Shown here one piece after another: positions 8,510 through 15,934 of a stretch of DNA of 64,000 bases. A model generated the notes under the pieces. That model saw only the letters and a program-made list of their open reading frames with translations, was not told where the DNA came from and did not search any database. Source of the stretch: Thalassotalea fonticola (lineage in GTDB: Bacteria; Pseudomonadota; Gammaproteobacteria; Enterobacterales; Alteromonadaceae); NCBI RefSeq assembly GCF_032911225.1, contig NZ_CP136600.1:1922001-1986000 (forward strand), in the 5' to 3' direction. A program made the translations under genes and the position numbers. Position 1 is the first letter of the stretch; the number at the start of each line of letters is the position of its first letter.

Positions 8510-9253
8510 TCAAGGCGTCTGCGCATCCCTAGATTTATTAACCGCTGCATCTGCCAAATTAATAGTATGCTCCAATATTTGTTTATTGCCGATTTTACCA
8601 TGTCCTGGAACAACCATTTTAATGTCTGCATATTTGGACTTAATACTAGCAATAGAGTTGGACCAACTGTCTACCGACGCATCACCAATATAACCAAGAC
8701 TACTCCAGTCAAGACTTCTGACTAAACAACCTCCAAACAAAATCCCTGTTTTTGGTAACCATACCACTAAGTTATCTTCTGTATGACCAGCGCCCGGATA
8801 AAATACCTCTATATGGCCTTTCTTCAATGAGAACTCATCTTTATCAAATATATTAGTTGCTGTCGGCTTACTGTCTTTAACAAGAAATTCATGGGTTAAC
8901 TTGGATGTAAACGTAGGAATAGATTTTGAATTGAGTATACCAATTCCAGCCGAACGGTCATCGTGAGAATGGGTCGAAATACTGGCTTTTAGTTCATAAC
9001 CTTGCTTTTCGATCCAGTTTATCAACACCTTAGTATCATGTTTAGACCAAGGAGTGTCGATGATAAACGCCTGATTTTCGTCAATCACAATTAAACCATT
9101 TGAATCGACTAAACCATAGCCCTCTACTTGTTTAAAGGAAGTATGTAGGTAAACGTCTTTATCAATTTCTTTAATTTTCAATTTTGCCGGCTGATTTTTG
9201 GCAAATACGCTAAATGCTAGAGATGAGAGTAAAAGTGTAAATATTATTTTCAT
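8510..9253 (-). CDS. Subclass B1 metallo-beta-lactamase-like enzyme
   Basis: 247 residues with an N-terminal signal peptide (cleavage near FAKN, residue 18). It has the full B1 zinc set: H95, H97 and D99 in THSHDDR, H157 in GAGHTEDN, C176 in FGGCLV and H218 in VPGHGK. Surrounding segments (HTSF, IDTPW, LNSKSIPT, VEVFYPG-like IEVFYPGAGH, VVWLPKTGILFGGC) resemble acquired IMP-type and chromosomal BlaB-type enzymes rather than generic MBL hydrolases. Predicted role is periplasmic hydrolysis of beta-lactams, probably including carbapenems (family knowledge, untested here). It closes a run of minus-strand accessory genes that includes integron-type cassettes, and its weak ribosome-binding site suggests low expression. 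Confidence 0.85.
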   Translation of the reverse strand: MKIIFTLLLSSLAFSVFAKNQPAKLKIKEIDKDVYLHTSFKQVEGYGLVDSNGLIVIDENQAFIIDTPWSKHDTKVLINWIEKQGYELKASISTHSHDDRSAGIGILNSKSIPTFTSKLTHEFLVKDSKPTATNIFDKDEFSLKKGHIEVFYPGAGHTEDNLVVWLPKTGILFGGCLVRSLDWSSLGYIGDASVDSWSNSIASIKSKYADIKMVVPGHGKIGNKQILEHTINLADAAVNKSRDAQTP

Positions 9254-9288
9254 TATTATCTGTTTCGTTTTAACTGTTGAAATGTGAA

Positions 9289-9486
9289 TTAACGCTGCAC
9301 TTGCTTTTCTATGGATTTATTGAGTTCTCTTGCTTCGACTCGACACTGTTTATTTTCTTTTGCTGAACCACCAGCACATGCTGCTTTAGCATCGTTACCA
9401 ATCTCATGTGTAGTACCATAATAAACACAAGATGATAAAAGGAATATACAAAGTAAACTAACAATTACTTTAATACTGTTCTCCAT
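9289..9486 (-). CDS. Small putative lipoprotein
   Basis: 65 residues with a signal segment ending in the lipobox LLSSC (Cys20), so a lipidated mature protein of about 46 residues is predicted. The mature part has two further cysteines (AACAGG, QCRVEA) and a charged tail. I recognise no family. It lies between the beta-lactamase gene and a decayed attC site; its start follows that site by about 24 bases, as expected for a cassette gene. Confidence 0.6.
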   Translation of the reverse strand: MENSIKVIVSLLCIFLLSSCVYYGTTHEIGNDAKAACAGGSAKENKQCRVEARELNKSIEKQVQR

Positions 9487-9509
9487 TAGTTATATTTTTA
9501 TTACGCCCC

Positions 9510-9581
9510 TTAATGAGGCTAAAATAGTGAAGCACTAACAATGGCAATTGTTTTGTCCGTTTAATTGCCTTGAAATGCACA
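9510..9581 (-). repeat. Decayed attC-like site after the cupin gene
   Basis: Plus-strand blocks ACGCCCCTTAATGAGGCTAA, AATAGTG, TTGTTTTGTCCG and AATTGCCTTG align in order with the intact attC at 11521-11620 (GGCTCATTAAGAGGCTAA, AATAGTTG, TGTTATTTGTCC, AATTTGCTTG). The terminal GTTRRRY core is lost (GAAATG), and the central stem is eroded. The cupin stop codon abuts it, the same arrangement as in the intact cassettes. Confidence 0.5.
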
Positions 9582-9932
9582 TTACTCAAGGCTCAGTTGG
9601 ATTATTAACAAGTCAATATTAAAAGCTGAGTCATTTACTAATCCATGCTCACCATAAGGTGGGTTTTTAATCATGTCACCTTTCTTAATTTTTATTTGTT
9701 GATTAGCAATAGTCATTGTTCCTGTACCTTCGAGAATAATATACATTTCTTCGTTATTGCCGTGTGTATGATAACCAACAGTAGAGTTAGGAGGTATCAC
9801 TTGTCGATCAATAAAATCACAATTACTTAAGAAGTCTGATTTACCCCAAATTTCATATAACTCTGTAACTCCTTCTCCATCGTGTGCTGGTTGAATTTGC
9901 TTTTTTGTTTCAAGAAAGTTTCTGATCATCAA
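9582..9932 (-). CDS. Cupin-domain protein
   Basis: 116-residue single-domain cupin. Motif 1 is seen as GYHTHGNNEEMYIILEGTG (His, His, Glu metal ligands) and motif 2 as GDMIKNPPYGEHGLVN (final His). Such small cupins bind a divalent metal or a small ligand; no specific activity can be named. There is no signal peptide, so it is cytoplasmic. It ends at a decayed attC and probably represents an old gene cassette. Confidence 0.75.
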   Translation of the reverse strand: MMIRNFLETKKQIQPAHDGEGVTELYEIWGKSDFLSNCDFIDRQVIPPNSTVGYHTHGNNEEMYIILEGTGTMTIANQQIKIKKGDMIKNPPYGEHGLVNDSAFNIDLLIIQLSLE

Positions 9933-10290
9933 TGAGTTTCTCTGTTCAATGCCTTATTAATGGGTGGTTACATGGTGGGCTTTTTGCGTATTTAACAAAA
10001 AACGTGACCGTAGTAATTTACCGATTGAGCAATTTGTTAACTGCTCACCCCACTGATGTTAAAGCAGTTTTAGTGTAACAGCTAAGTTTAATTTTGTGAG
10101 TGACAGGTTTAATGATCGGGCACCGCTATTATTTTATGCACATAACAAAAAATATTTGAGTTATGCACGGACCTCTCTGAAGCGAAATACCAACCAATTA
10201 CAACACTTCGAATATATTTACTATCCGCATAGAGTACGCCAGCATATCGAGCTAGTCCAATAACAGGATTATGTTGTGGCTTCGCACAAC
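9933..10290. other. Gene-free gap between S41 peptidase and cupin
   Basis: This 358-bp gap has no supportable ORF. It holds a hairpin just after the S41 stop (GTTGTG/CACAAC arms, about 10269-10292), and copy A of a ~37-bp repeat (10124-10160). An inverted pair, GCACATAAC and GTTATGCAC, overlaps that copy. The remainder is AT-rich. Confidence 0.6.
10124..10160. repeat. Flanking direct repeat, copy A
   Basis: This ~37-bp segment centred on ATGCACATAACAAAA recurs at 11368-11404 in the same orientation with a few differences. The two copies bracket the S41 peptidase gene, as boundaries of a mobile unit would. Confidence 0.55.
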
Positions 10291-11316
10291 CTATCCTTGT
10301 TTGTCACGCGACAATTCCACAAGTTTGTCATTAATTTCTTTTACTTGGTATTCATCACTTGCTGACTTTTTAACTTGATCAAGCGCCATTTTATACGCCA
10401 CATCTAAGGCATTCTCGCGTGATACTTCAATCTGTGGCTTAACACCAACTGACTCCCAATTTGTTTTTGTTGTCGGATTAACTGCCTTAGCGATAGGGAT
10501 GCTAGCCCTAAAACCACTTCCTAACTCAAAAAACTGCCAGGGGTTTGCTCCACCTTTGGTAGTTTCACCCACTAACGTGGCTCGCTTAAGGTGCTTTAAG
10601 TTATAAGCGAATTCTTCAGCCGCAGAAAACGTATCACCGCTAGTTAGTATGTATATGGGTGTAGTTAAATTGACTGAGCCATTAACTTTTTCAAAGGTAC
10701 GAAATTCACGAGTGGTGTCGGTCGTTCGCCAATAAATACTGTTTAAATGGGTATTCGGTTTTAAAAAATAACTACTAATTAACTGCACCATTTCAGCACT
10801 GCCGCCACCGTTTTTACGAAGGTCAAATACCAGAGCGTCTACATTAGACACAAAACCCATTACACCTTCTGCGATTTTTCTTGAATTTTCTGACAATGCA
10901 TCAAACCCCCAAAAATCTACATAACCTATATTACCATCGAGTATTTCAACTCGATTAAACCCTGAGTTTTTTCGACTTAATTTGGTAAACCAAGGTTCAT
11001 GCTTTATTTGCTGATTTTGGCTTTCATTTGGATTTCGCCATTGCACTGCAAAGTGCTTGTCTATATTTTGTAATTCTGCGGTTAATAAAGAGGCAAATTG
11101 TTCTTCTGTCTGGCTATGACTAAATGCAGGGCTGACTTTAAACCTTGCAAGAGCGCTTGAAATTTTATCTATCTTTTTTATTTCAACATATTGTTGCTTA
11201 ATGTTGCTGGTAAGCGCATTCAATATACTATTTTTATCAATAGAACTGATCTCAGCATGGGCCAACGAGGACAAAATAACCAAGCAGCTTCCTATAATTC
11301 CATTTCTAACTTTCAT
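10291..11316 (-). CDS. S41-family (C-terminal-processing-type) serine peptidase, exported
   Basis: 341 residues from the ATG at 11316, chosen over an upstream in-frame start because AGAGGAAA precedes it and a signal peptide begins there (cleavage near LAHA, residue 21). The tail-specific protease domain shows VDALVFDLRKNGGG, the nucleophile region TSGDTFSAAEE and the general-base lysine region VGETTKGGANP. There is no clear PDZ domain, as in short S41/interphotoreceptor-retinoid-binding-like members. The substrate is unknown. The gene is bracketed by ~37-bp direct repeats and sits among cassette genes on the same strand. Confidence 0.82.
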   Translation of the reverse strand: MKVRNGIIGSCLVILSSLAHAEISSIDKNSILNALTSNIKQQYVEIKKIDKISSALARFKVSPAFSHSQTEEQFASLLTAELQNIDKHFAVQWRNPNESQNQQIKHEPWFTKLSRKNSGFNRVEILDGNIGYVDFWGFDALSENSRKIAEGVMGFVSNVDALVFDLRKNGGGSAEMVQLISSYFLKPNTHLNSIYWRTTDTTREFRTFEKVNGSVNLTTPIYILTSGDTFSAAEEFAYNLKHLKRATLVGETTKGGANPWQFFELGSGFRASIPIAKAVNPTTKTNWESVGVKPQIEVSRENALDVAYKMALDQVKKSASDEYQVKEINDKLVELSRDKQG

Positions 11317-11367
11317 TGTATTTCCTCTATGAATATTGTCGCGTAACAAGTTTAAATGACTTGCCAG

Positions 11368-11404
11368 CGCTTTTATTTTTATGCACATAACAAAACTGTT
11401 TGAG
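11368..11404. repeat. Flanking direct repeat, copy B
   Basis: Second copy of the ATGCACATAACAAAA-centred repeat, 52 bases upstream of the S41 start. It is followed by a separate inverted pair, GTCTGCA/TGCAGAC. Confidence 0.55.
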
Positions 11405-11520
11405 GTCTGCACTTTACCTGAATTTAACTTTAAATTGCAGACTGATTTTTATTTTAAACACCAAACCAAAAAACTTTATTTTTACACCTACCTCTCAGCA
11501 AGCGAAAAATTTGAAGTGCA

Positions 11521-11620
11521 AGTTAACGGCTCATTAAGAGGCTAAAAATAGTTGGTCAAAATAAACGACGCAGGAGCAAAAACCAACTGTTATTTGTCCT
11601 GATTAATTTGCTTGTTGGGT
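11521..11620 (-). repeat. Integron-type attC site 1 (100 bp)
   Basis: On the minus strand it runs from R'' ACCCAAC to R' GTTAACT (one mismatch to GTTRRRY). An inner stem is formed by AACAGTTGG and CCAACTATT around CTCCTGCGTCG. It has the same length and core as sites 2 and 3. The serine-hydrolase stop codon lies inside it, which is typical of gene cassettes. Confidence 0.75.
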
Positions 11621-12732
11621 AATTTAAGTACACTAGCCCCCTTTAAAAGAATTGGTACTATATGATTTTTATTCAGTTTTTGGTGAGTTGCATTATCATA
11701 CTTATCACCATAGGCATTTAACATCAATATTATATTAATATCGTATTCTGGTAAATTTAGCATTGCTGCTGTGTAACCATAGGCTGTGCTACCACCTACA
11801 TATAAAATATCCGCTCCCCAAGATTTAAAGTGTCGTAAATTCCCAAGCTTCCATTTATTATTAACGGTCAATAATGTTAAGTTATTAAAGCCAGAAGGAA
11901 AAAGCTCTCCATCCAAAAGAGCTAAGAACCATAGGTTTAAATCTTCTGTTGAAGAAACCATTCCTCCAGCTCCTGTTAAAGCCCAAGTAAGTCCTTTTTC
12001 AAAAGTTGTTGAGCCACTGTCTTCACCGCCATATCCCCTCGTTAGCCTTGCGTTCAATATACGTTTATCGCCATAAAACCCCGTACTCGAAAGAGACAAT
12101 GGTGTTAGTATATTTTGTTCAATATATGTCAGGAACGATTGATTAGTTCTTTTCTCAACAATTGCTGCTAATAGGGTATATGCTGCATTTGAGTATGCAA
12201 CTTTTTCATTAGGAGCGGCAATTAAAGGCATAGTTAGAATTATTCGGATAGCCTCATCTTTACTCATAACGTCAAAATCAGAGTCATTGTGGAAGTTATC
12301 CATTCCACTTGAGTGTGACAAAAGTTGTTTTATTGTTATATGTTGTTTATCTATTGGCACTTTACTGAAAAAAAGACCAATTGTGTCATCTAGTTTAATT
12401 TTGTCTCTGGCAACTAATTGCAGTATCGCTGCGGCTGTAAAACTTTTGGCTATAGACCCCATATCTGATATTGAAGTACTGGTATTCTTTAAGTTTCGAT
12501 TTCTATCAGCTTGCCCATAAGACTCTTTTAGCAAAATTGAACCTCTATGGGTAATCAAAACACTCCCCTCAAAGGTTCCACTTTGATACTCTTGCAGCAA
12601 TTCTTGAGATAGAGATTTACTCACCTCTTGAATATTTTTAAAAGGATGAGTAGGTGTATCTTCACGTTTATTGCTATTACAGCCAATTAATATAAATAAT
12701 AAGAAAAATATAACAGAGCTTTGAAGTTTCAT
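11590..12732 (-). CDS. Serine hydrolase of the class C beta-lactamase / PBP4* family, lipoprotein
   Basis: 380 residues. The N-terminal signal ends in the lipobox LIGC (Cys18). The beta-lactamase-like fold shows the SxxK motif as SIAK in GSIAKSFTAA and the YxN motif as YSNAAY. The third motif (H/KxG) is less clear, perhaps VGGSTAYG. Members include esterases and D-amino peptidases as well as true AmpC; a beta-lactamase role is not indicated. The gene is a cassette: its start lies five bases after the GTTAGGT of attC site 2, and its last codons and stop are inside attC site 1. Confidence 0.82.
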   Translation of the reverse strand: MKLQSSVIFFLLFILIGCNSNKREDTPTHPFKNIQEVSKSLSQELLQEYQSGTFEGSVLITHRGSILLKESYGQADRNRNLKNTSTSISDMGSIAKSFTAAAILQLVARDKIKLDDTIGLFFSKVPIDKQHITIKQLLSHSSGMDNFHNDSDFDVMSKDEAIRIILTMPLIAAPNEKVAYSNAAYTLLAAIVEKRTNQSFLTYIEQNILTPLSLSSTGFYGDKRILNARLTRGYGGEDSGSTTFEKGLTWALTGAGGMVSSTEDLNLWFLALLDGELFPSGFNNLTLLTVNNKWKLGNLRHFKSWGADILYVGGSTAYGYTAAMLNLPEYDINIILMLNAYGDKYDNATHQKLNKNHIVPILLKGASVLKLPNKQINQDK

Positions 12733-12737
12733 TAATT

Positions 12738-12837
12738 ACCTAACGCCCATTTAACGGGCAAATAATAGTTGGTTAAAATAAGCGACGCAGGAGCAAAACC
12801 AACTGTTATTTGTCCGTTTTGAAAGCCCTTGTTAGGT
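12738..12837 (-). repeat. Integron-type attC site 2 (100 bp)
   Basis: Bounded by perfectly complementary ACCTAAC and GTTAGGT, fitting RYYYAAC and GTTRRRY. Inside are GGGC/GCCC boxes and a long imperfect stem (CAAATAATAGTTGGTT with AACCAACTGTTATTTG). The central CGACGCAGGAGC loop is shared with the other sites. Confidence 0.85.
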
Positions 12838-12855
12838 GCTCTTTCGCGTATAATT

Positions 12856-13296
12856 TTATGAATGATCTATATGAATATCATTTGGAAAAGGTTTACCAGT
12901 TCCACTTTCAAGGGCCTCTTTAAGGCTAAGTAAAAATACTGCCCATTTAGTACTGCAATGAGCCATAAAATCAGAAGATTCTTTCCAGTTAGAATGTTTA
13001 AAGCGGACAAACGTTTGAGTTTCCTCAACTCTTAATTGAAATTCAATCTCCGTATCCATCCATGCATCAGGCACAGCGCCTGAATGTTCCCACTTCACAA
13101 GTTTATTGGGAATTAGTTTAGTTACTGAAAAATCAGGGCCTCCTCCATTGAAACGAAACTGAATAATTGAACCGACTTCGCCTGCTCCTGAAATGTCATT
13201 TGTCCACCATTGAGATAGACCTAAATCAGTAGTAAGTAACTCATATATTTTTTCGGGCGATGCTTTAATACCAACTTGATGATTTATTTCTGCCAT
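12856..13296 (-). CDS. SRPBCC (AHSA1/START-like) domain protein
   Basis: 146-residue cytoplasmic protein with the Activator-of-Hsp90 homologue 1-like fold. It opens with the typical INHQVGIKASPEKIYELL and contains LSQWWTNDISG and the C-terminal region KWAVFLLSLKEALESG. Such proteins bind hydrophobic ligands in a deep cavity; no ligand or activity can be assigned. AGG follows the core site upstream (GGAGGCAATCATG), a good ribosome-binding site. It is the middle cassette of the array, between attC sites 2 and 3. Confidence 0.82.
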   Translation of the reverse strand: MAEINHQVGIKASPEKIYELLTTDLGLSQWWTNDISGAGEVGSIIQFRFNGGGPDFSVTKLIPNKLVKWEHSGAVPDAWMDTEIEFQLRVEETQTFVRFKHSNWKESSDFMAHCSTKWAVFLLSLKEALESGTGKPFPNDIHIDHS

Positions 13297-13319
13297 GATT
13301 GCCTCCGTACTTGATTGAC

Positions 13320-13419
13320 ACCTAACGCCCTAATAATGGGCAAATATCAGTTGGTTAAAATAAGCGACGAAGGAGCAAGAACCAACTGTTATTTGTCCTA
13401 ATTTATTTGCTTGTTAGGT
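13320..13419 (-). repeat. Integron-type attC site 3 (100 bp)
   Basis: Bounded by ACCTAAC and GTTAGGT. The inner arms CAAATATCAGTTGGTT and AACCAACTGTTATTTG form a stem around GCGACGAAGGAGC. The TAA stop of the VOC gene is the TAA of the R'' box. Confidence 0.85.
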
Positions 13420-13773
13420 GAAAAACTCCATTAATTCATTTACGATCCCTGAAGGGTCTTTAAAAGCGGCATAGCGACCCCACCTATTTTCATTAGGTGA
13501 TTTATGGATAAAAACTACACCTTTAGATTTTAACTCATTAATTTTTTCATCCAAGTTACTGACAGTAAGCACCAATGATGAATTTGAGTTATATCCGTGC
13601 TCATAGCTTATTGCTTCCATTGTACCTTGAAACATAAACACATTATGCGAACCACTTTTAAGCTTTAAACTGTCCTCATGTTCTTCAACAAGTGTTAGAC
13701 CGAGAATACCAACGTAGAAATCTCTCGAAACAAGGAGATCATGAACGACTAATAAAGTTGATGGATTATCCAT
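13414..13773 (-). CDS. VOC-superfamily (glyoxalase/bleomycin-resistance-like) protein
   Basis: 119 residues from the ATG at 13773, preceded by AGGAG ten bases upstream; an in-frame GTG at 13794 overlaps the core site and is less likely. One VOC domain with two beta-alpha-beta-beta-beta modules is visible: SRDFYVGILGLTLVEEHEDS in the first and GRYAAFKDPSGIVNELMEF in the second, with a Glu metal-ligand position near the end. Members are dioxygenases, isomerases or drug-binding proteins; none can be singled out. It is the first cassette of the array, starting right after the terminal half-site. Confidence 0.8.
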   Translation of the reverse strand: MDNPSTLLVVHDLLVSRDFYVGILGLTLVEEHEDSLKLKSGSHNVFMFQGTMEAISYEHGYNSNSSLVLTVSNLDEKINELKSKGVVFIHKSPNENRWGRYAAFKDPSGIVNELMEFFT

Positions 13774-13792
13774 AGAGGCTAAGTCTCCTTTC

Positions 13793-13799
13793 ACCTAAC
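13793..13799 (-). repeat. Terminal core half-site of the cassette array
   Basis: GTTAGGT on the minus strand, 20 bases before the first cassette gene, marks the recombination boundary. The sequence beyond it (13800-13957) does not fold like an attC and no integrase follows. Confidence 0.55.
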
Positions 13800-13928
13800 A
13801 GTATTATTAAGAAAAAAACTACACTTTATAATTTAAAATGTTACCTTTTCCATTTAAGTTGTTAATTTAACGTTAAAAAAAATTTAAAGCAACGAAATGC
13901 ATTTGGTTTGGTGAAATTAAGATTTTGG

Positions 13929-13952
13929 CTACATTTGTATATACAAATGTAG
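13929..13952. repeat. 24-bp perfect palindrome
   Basis: The two 12-base arms CTACATTTGTAT and ATACAAATGTAG are exactly complementary with no spacer. It lies five bases after the racemase stop. It could act as a weak terminator hairpin or as a dimer-binding operator; there is no T-tract. Confidence 0.6.
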
Positions 13953-13957
13953 GTGTT

Positions 13958-14647
13958 TTAAATAGCCTGTTCGACGGCTTTTTGTGCGTGGATATAGGTG
14001 GTATCTAGCAGTGTTACGTTAGTATCAGTTTGTTGAACTAACATACCAATTTCAGTGCAGCCAAGAATTACCGCCTCAGCGCCTTGTTCAGCTAATGAAT
14101 TAATAATTCTTAAATATTCCGCTTTAGAAGCAGGCAGTGTTTTACCTAAAACAAGTTCTTTATAAATCACATTGTGAATAATGGCTCTATCTTCTTGGTT
14201 TGGTGTGAGAACAGTTAAACCATAATATTCACTCAACCGGCCCTTATAAAAGTCTTGCTCCATAGTAAAAGCAGTACCAAGCAAACCAACCGTTTTAATT
14301 CCTTTTTTGACTAGGACGTCTGCTGTAGCATCAGCGATATGAAGTACCGGAATATCAATGGCGGCTTCAATTTGTGGCGCTACTTTATGCATGGTATTTG
14401 TGCATATAAGCAAAAAGTCAGCACCTGCCGATTGTACACTTTTAGCTGCTTGGCTAAGTATTTTTGCAGTACCTTGCCAGTCGCCTTCATGTTGTAATTT
14501 TTCTATCGGCTCGAAGTCGACGCTACACATTACTATTTTTGCCGAATGTAGGCCGCCAAGCGCCGTTTTAACACCTTCATTAATTGTTCGATAGTAACCA
14601 ACTGAACTTTCCCAGCTCATACCGCCTAACAGGCCGATTGTTTTCAT
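13958..14647 (-). CDS. Aspartate/glutamate racemase family protein
   Basis: 229-residue cofactor-independent racemase of the RacX/YgeA (aspartate racemase) type. The two catalytic cysteines are present: C82 in ICTNTMHK and C197 in LGCTEIGML. The N-terminus KTIGLLGGMSWESS is typical. Predicted to interconvert L- and D-aspartate or related acidic amino acids in the cytoplasm, for peptidoglycan or D-amino-acid metabolism. It lies just outside the cassette array and could supply transcription into it. Confidence 0.88.
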   Translation of the reverse strand: MKTIGLLGGMSWESSVGYYRTINEGVKTALGGLHSAKIVMCSVDFEPIEKLQHEGDWQGTAKILSQAAKSVQSAGADFLLICTNTMHKVAPQIEAAIDIPVLHIADATADVLVKKGIKTVGLLGTAFTMEQDFYKGRLSEYYGLTVLTPNQEDRAIIHNVIYKELVLGKTLPASKAEYLRIINSLAEQGAEAVILGCTEIGMLVQQTDTNVTLLDTTYIHAQKAVEQAI

Positions 14648-14708
14648 ATTACCTCAGTAGGGTTAGTTGTGTTTAAGTGATGTTAATTATTAGGTTGGGT
14701 TAGTAAAC

Positions 14709-15191
14709 TTACTTTAACGCAAGCCACTGTGCCTCAGTTGCTTTTGATTTTTGATATTCCATCATCATTAACCACTTACCTGATTTTTTCACTAACAGAG
14801 CACTCATGTGGGCAATAAAAACATCTTCTTTGCCATTTTCGTCAGTAGTTGCATAGCGAAACATTCCAGTTTCGTGGGCAGTTGTATCATCATGAAAGCG
14901 TTTTGAAAGTTTAAACTGTAGTGCTACCGTCACCTTTCCAGCTTTAGTGTCATCAAAACCTTGTTGCCAACGCTTCATTGCAGTGGCAATTGGGTAGCTG
15001 GTATTTGAAAAACCACTTACCAGTACAGCATCATCATGATATGCCGCTTGATAAGCATCAAAATCGCCGGCCATAACAGCACGTTCCATTTCAGCCCAGG
15101 CAGAATCTAGTTCAGCTAGAGTGTTTTCATTGGCAAAGGCTGATGTTGTTAAACAAAATACAAACAGCAAAGCTCGGATAATAAATGTCAT
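14709..15191 (-). CDS. Exported NTF2-like (SnoaL/DUF4440) protein
   Basis: 160 residues from the ATG at 15191, chosen because AGGA lies seven bases upstream and the signal peptide starts there (cleavage near AFAN, residue 20). The mature protein has the cystatin-like NTF2 fold of the DUF4440 family: ELDSAWAEMERAVMAGDFDA, then YHDDAVLVSGF and a terminal GKWLMMMEYQKSK strand. These bind small ligands or act as minor enzymes; the function is unknown. Confidence 0.75.
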   Translation of the reverse strand: MTFIIRALLFVFCLTTSAFANENTLAELDSAWAEMERAVMAGDFDAYQAAYHDDAVLVSGFSNTSYPIATAMKRWQQGFDDTKAGKVTVALQFKLSKRFHDDTTAHETGMFRYATTDENGKEDVFIAHMSALLVKKSGKWLMMMEYQKSKATEAQWLALK

Positions 15192-15234
15192 TGTTGTTCC
15201 TAAAAGCACGTTTTAAATTTATTTATCGAATAGG

Positions 15235-15849
15235 TTATTTTTGGCTTTGTTTTACTAATCGTAAGCCTTGCCTTGAAAAGCGGCTAAACCCCCTAGTTAA
15301 TAAAAACCCAGCAAATACAGCAACAATTAACATAACGCGGAAGAGTTCAAATTGTGAGTATATCTGTCCCTGCATGGTATCTATAACTTGGTCTTTTACT
15401 AGGTTTAGACGAATATAACCAATAAGTTTGTCAGTACGAATCTCTTTGATGAATGGCACATATAATTCGCTCTTATCAATACTACTTTGCTCATTACCTA
15501 CTAAGGTATTGATGGACGAACTATGTTCAGATTCAGCAATAGTTTGTCCTTGTGCGTCATATAACCTTGCTTCGGTAACTAAGTCTGAATCAGCAAGTGA
15601 TTGCACAAATGCTTGTAATTGTTTTTTATTTTTTGTTGCTAACAGCACTTCGCTAGTATTTACTGCTTGCTCAAGATATTGCTTGGCAACAGTATTAAAA
15701 TGACTCTCAAGTAACTCTTCAGAATCATCTACGCCCATTACCGATAAATTTAAGATCATCAGTAAAAGAATGATTGCCACGCCAATTTGCAGTAGCTTGT
15801 TATATATGGATGTTACTTTTGGATATATTATTTCGTTTAGGTCTGTCAT
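15235..15849 (-). CDS. ytjB: YtjB/AhpA (Smp) family membrane protein
   Basis: 204 residues with two membrane segments (about 20-40 and 168-186) flanking a periplasmic domain, and a short basic cytoplasmic tail (GFSRFSRQGLRL). It matches the SMP_2 (YtjB) family, formerly Smp, found divergently next to serB in many gammaproteobacteria; that neighbourhood is kept here. Its biochemical role is unsettled; Vibrio and Pasteurellaceae members are linked to haemolysin regulation. Confidence 0.8.
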   Translation of the reverse strand: MTDLNEIIYPKVTSIYNKLLQIGVAIILLLMILNLSVMGVDDSEELLESHFNTVAKQYLEQAVNTSEVLLATKNKKQLQAFVQSLADSDLVTEARLYDAQGQTIAESEHSSSINTLVGNEQSSIDKSELYVPFIKEIRTDKLIGYIRLNLVKDQVIDTMQGQIYSQFELFRVMLIVAVFAGFLLTRGFSRFSRQGLRLVKQSQK

Positions 15850-15934
15850 CTTTAAAAAAGGTCTAAGAAATAGTAGAAATCTATATACACTATAGTGGGT
15901 TATTTGCGATTATAGAATCAATTTTTAAGCACTA

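Larger units (their letters stand above)
11521..13799 (-). mobile_element. Integrase-less cassette array (CALIN) with three cassettes
   Basis: Three attC sites of exactly 100 bp and a terminal GTTAGGT half-site (13793-13799) delimit three one-gene units, all minus strand: VOC protein, SRPBCC protein and serine hydrolase. Stops fall in or next to the attC and starts lie a few bases after the preceding core site, the classical cassette layout. No intI gene or attI is found in the window, so this is a cluster of attC sites lacking an integrase. The cupin and lipoprotein genes further along may be older members. Confidence 0.78.

Noticed and set aside
11590..12732. AmpC beta-lactamase
   Set aside because: It has SxxK and YxN, but is a lipoprotein with no clear KTG motif; esterase or peptidase members are equally likely.
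13800..15849. Integron integrase or attI next to the cassette boundary
   Set aside because: The genes here are a racemase, an NTF2-like protein and YtjB. No tyrosine recombinase is encoded anywhere in the window.
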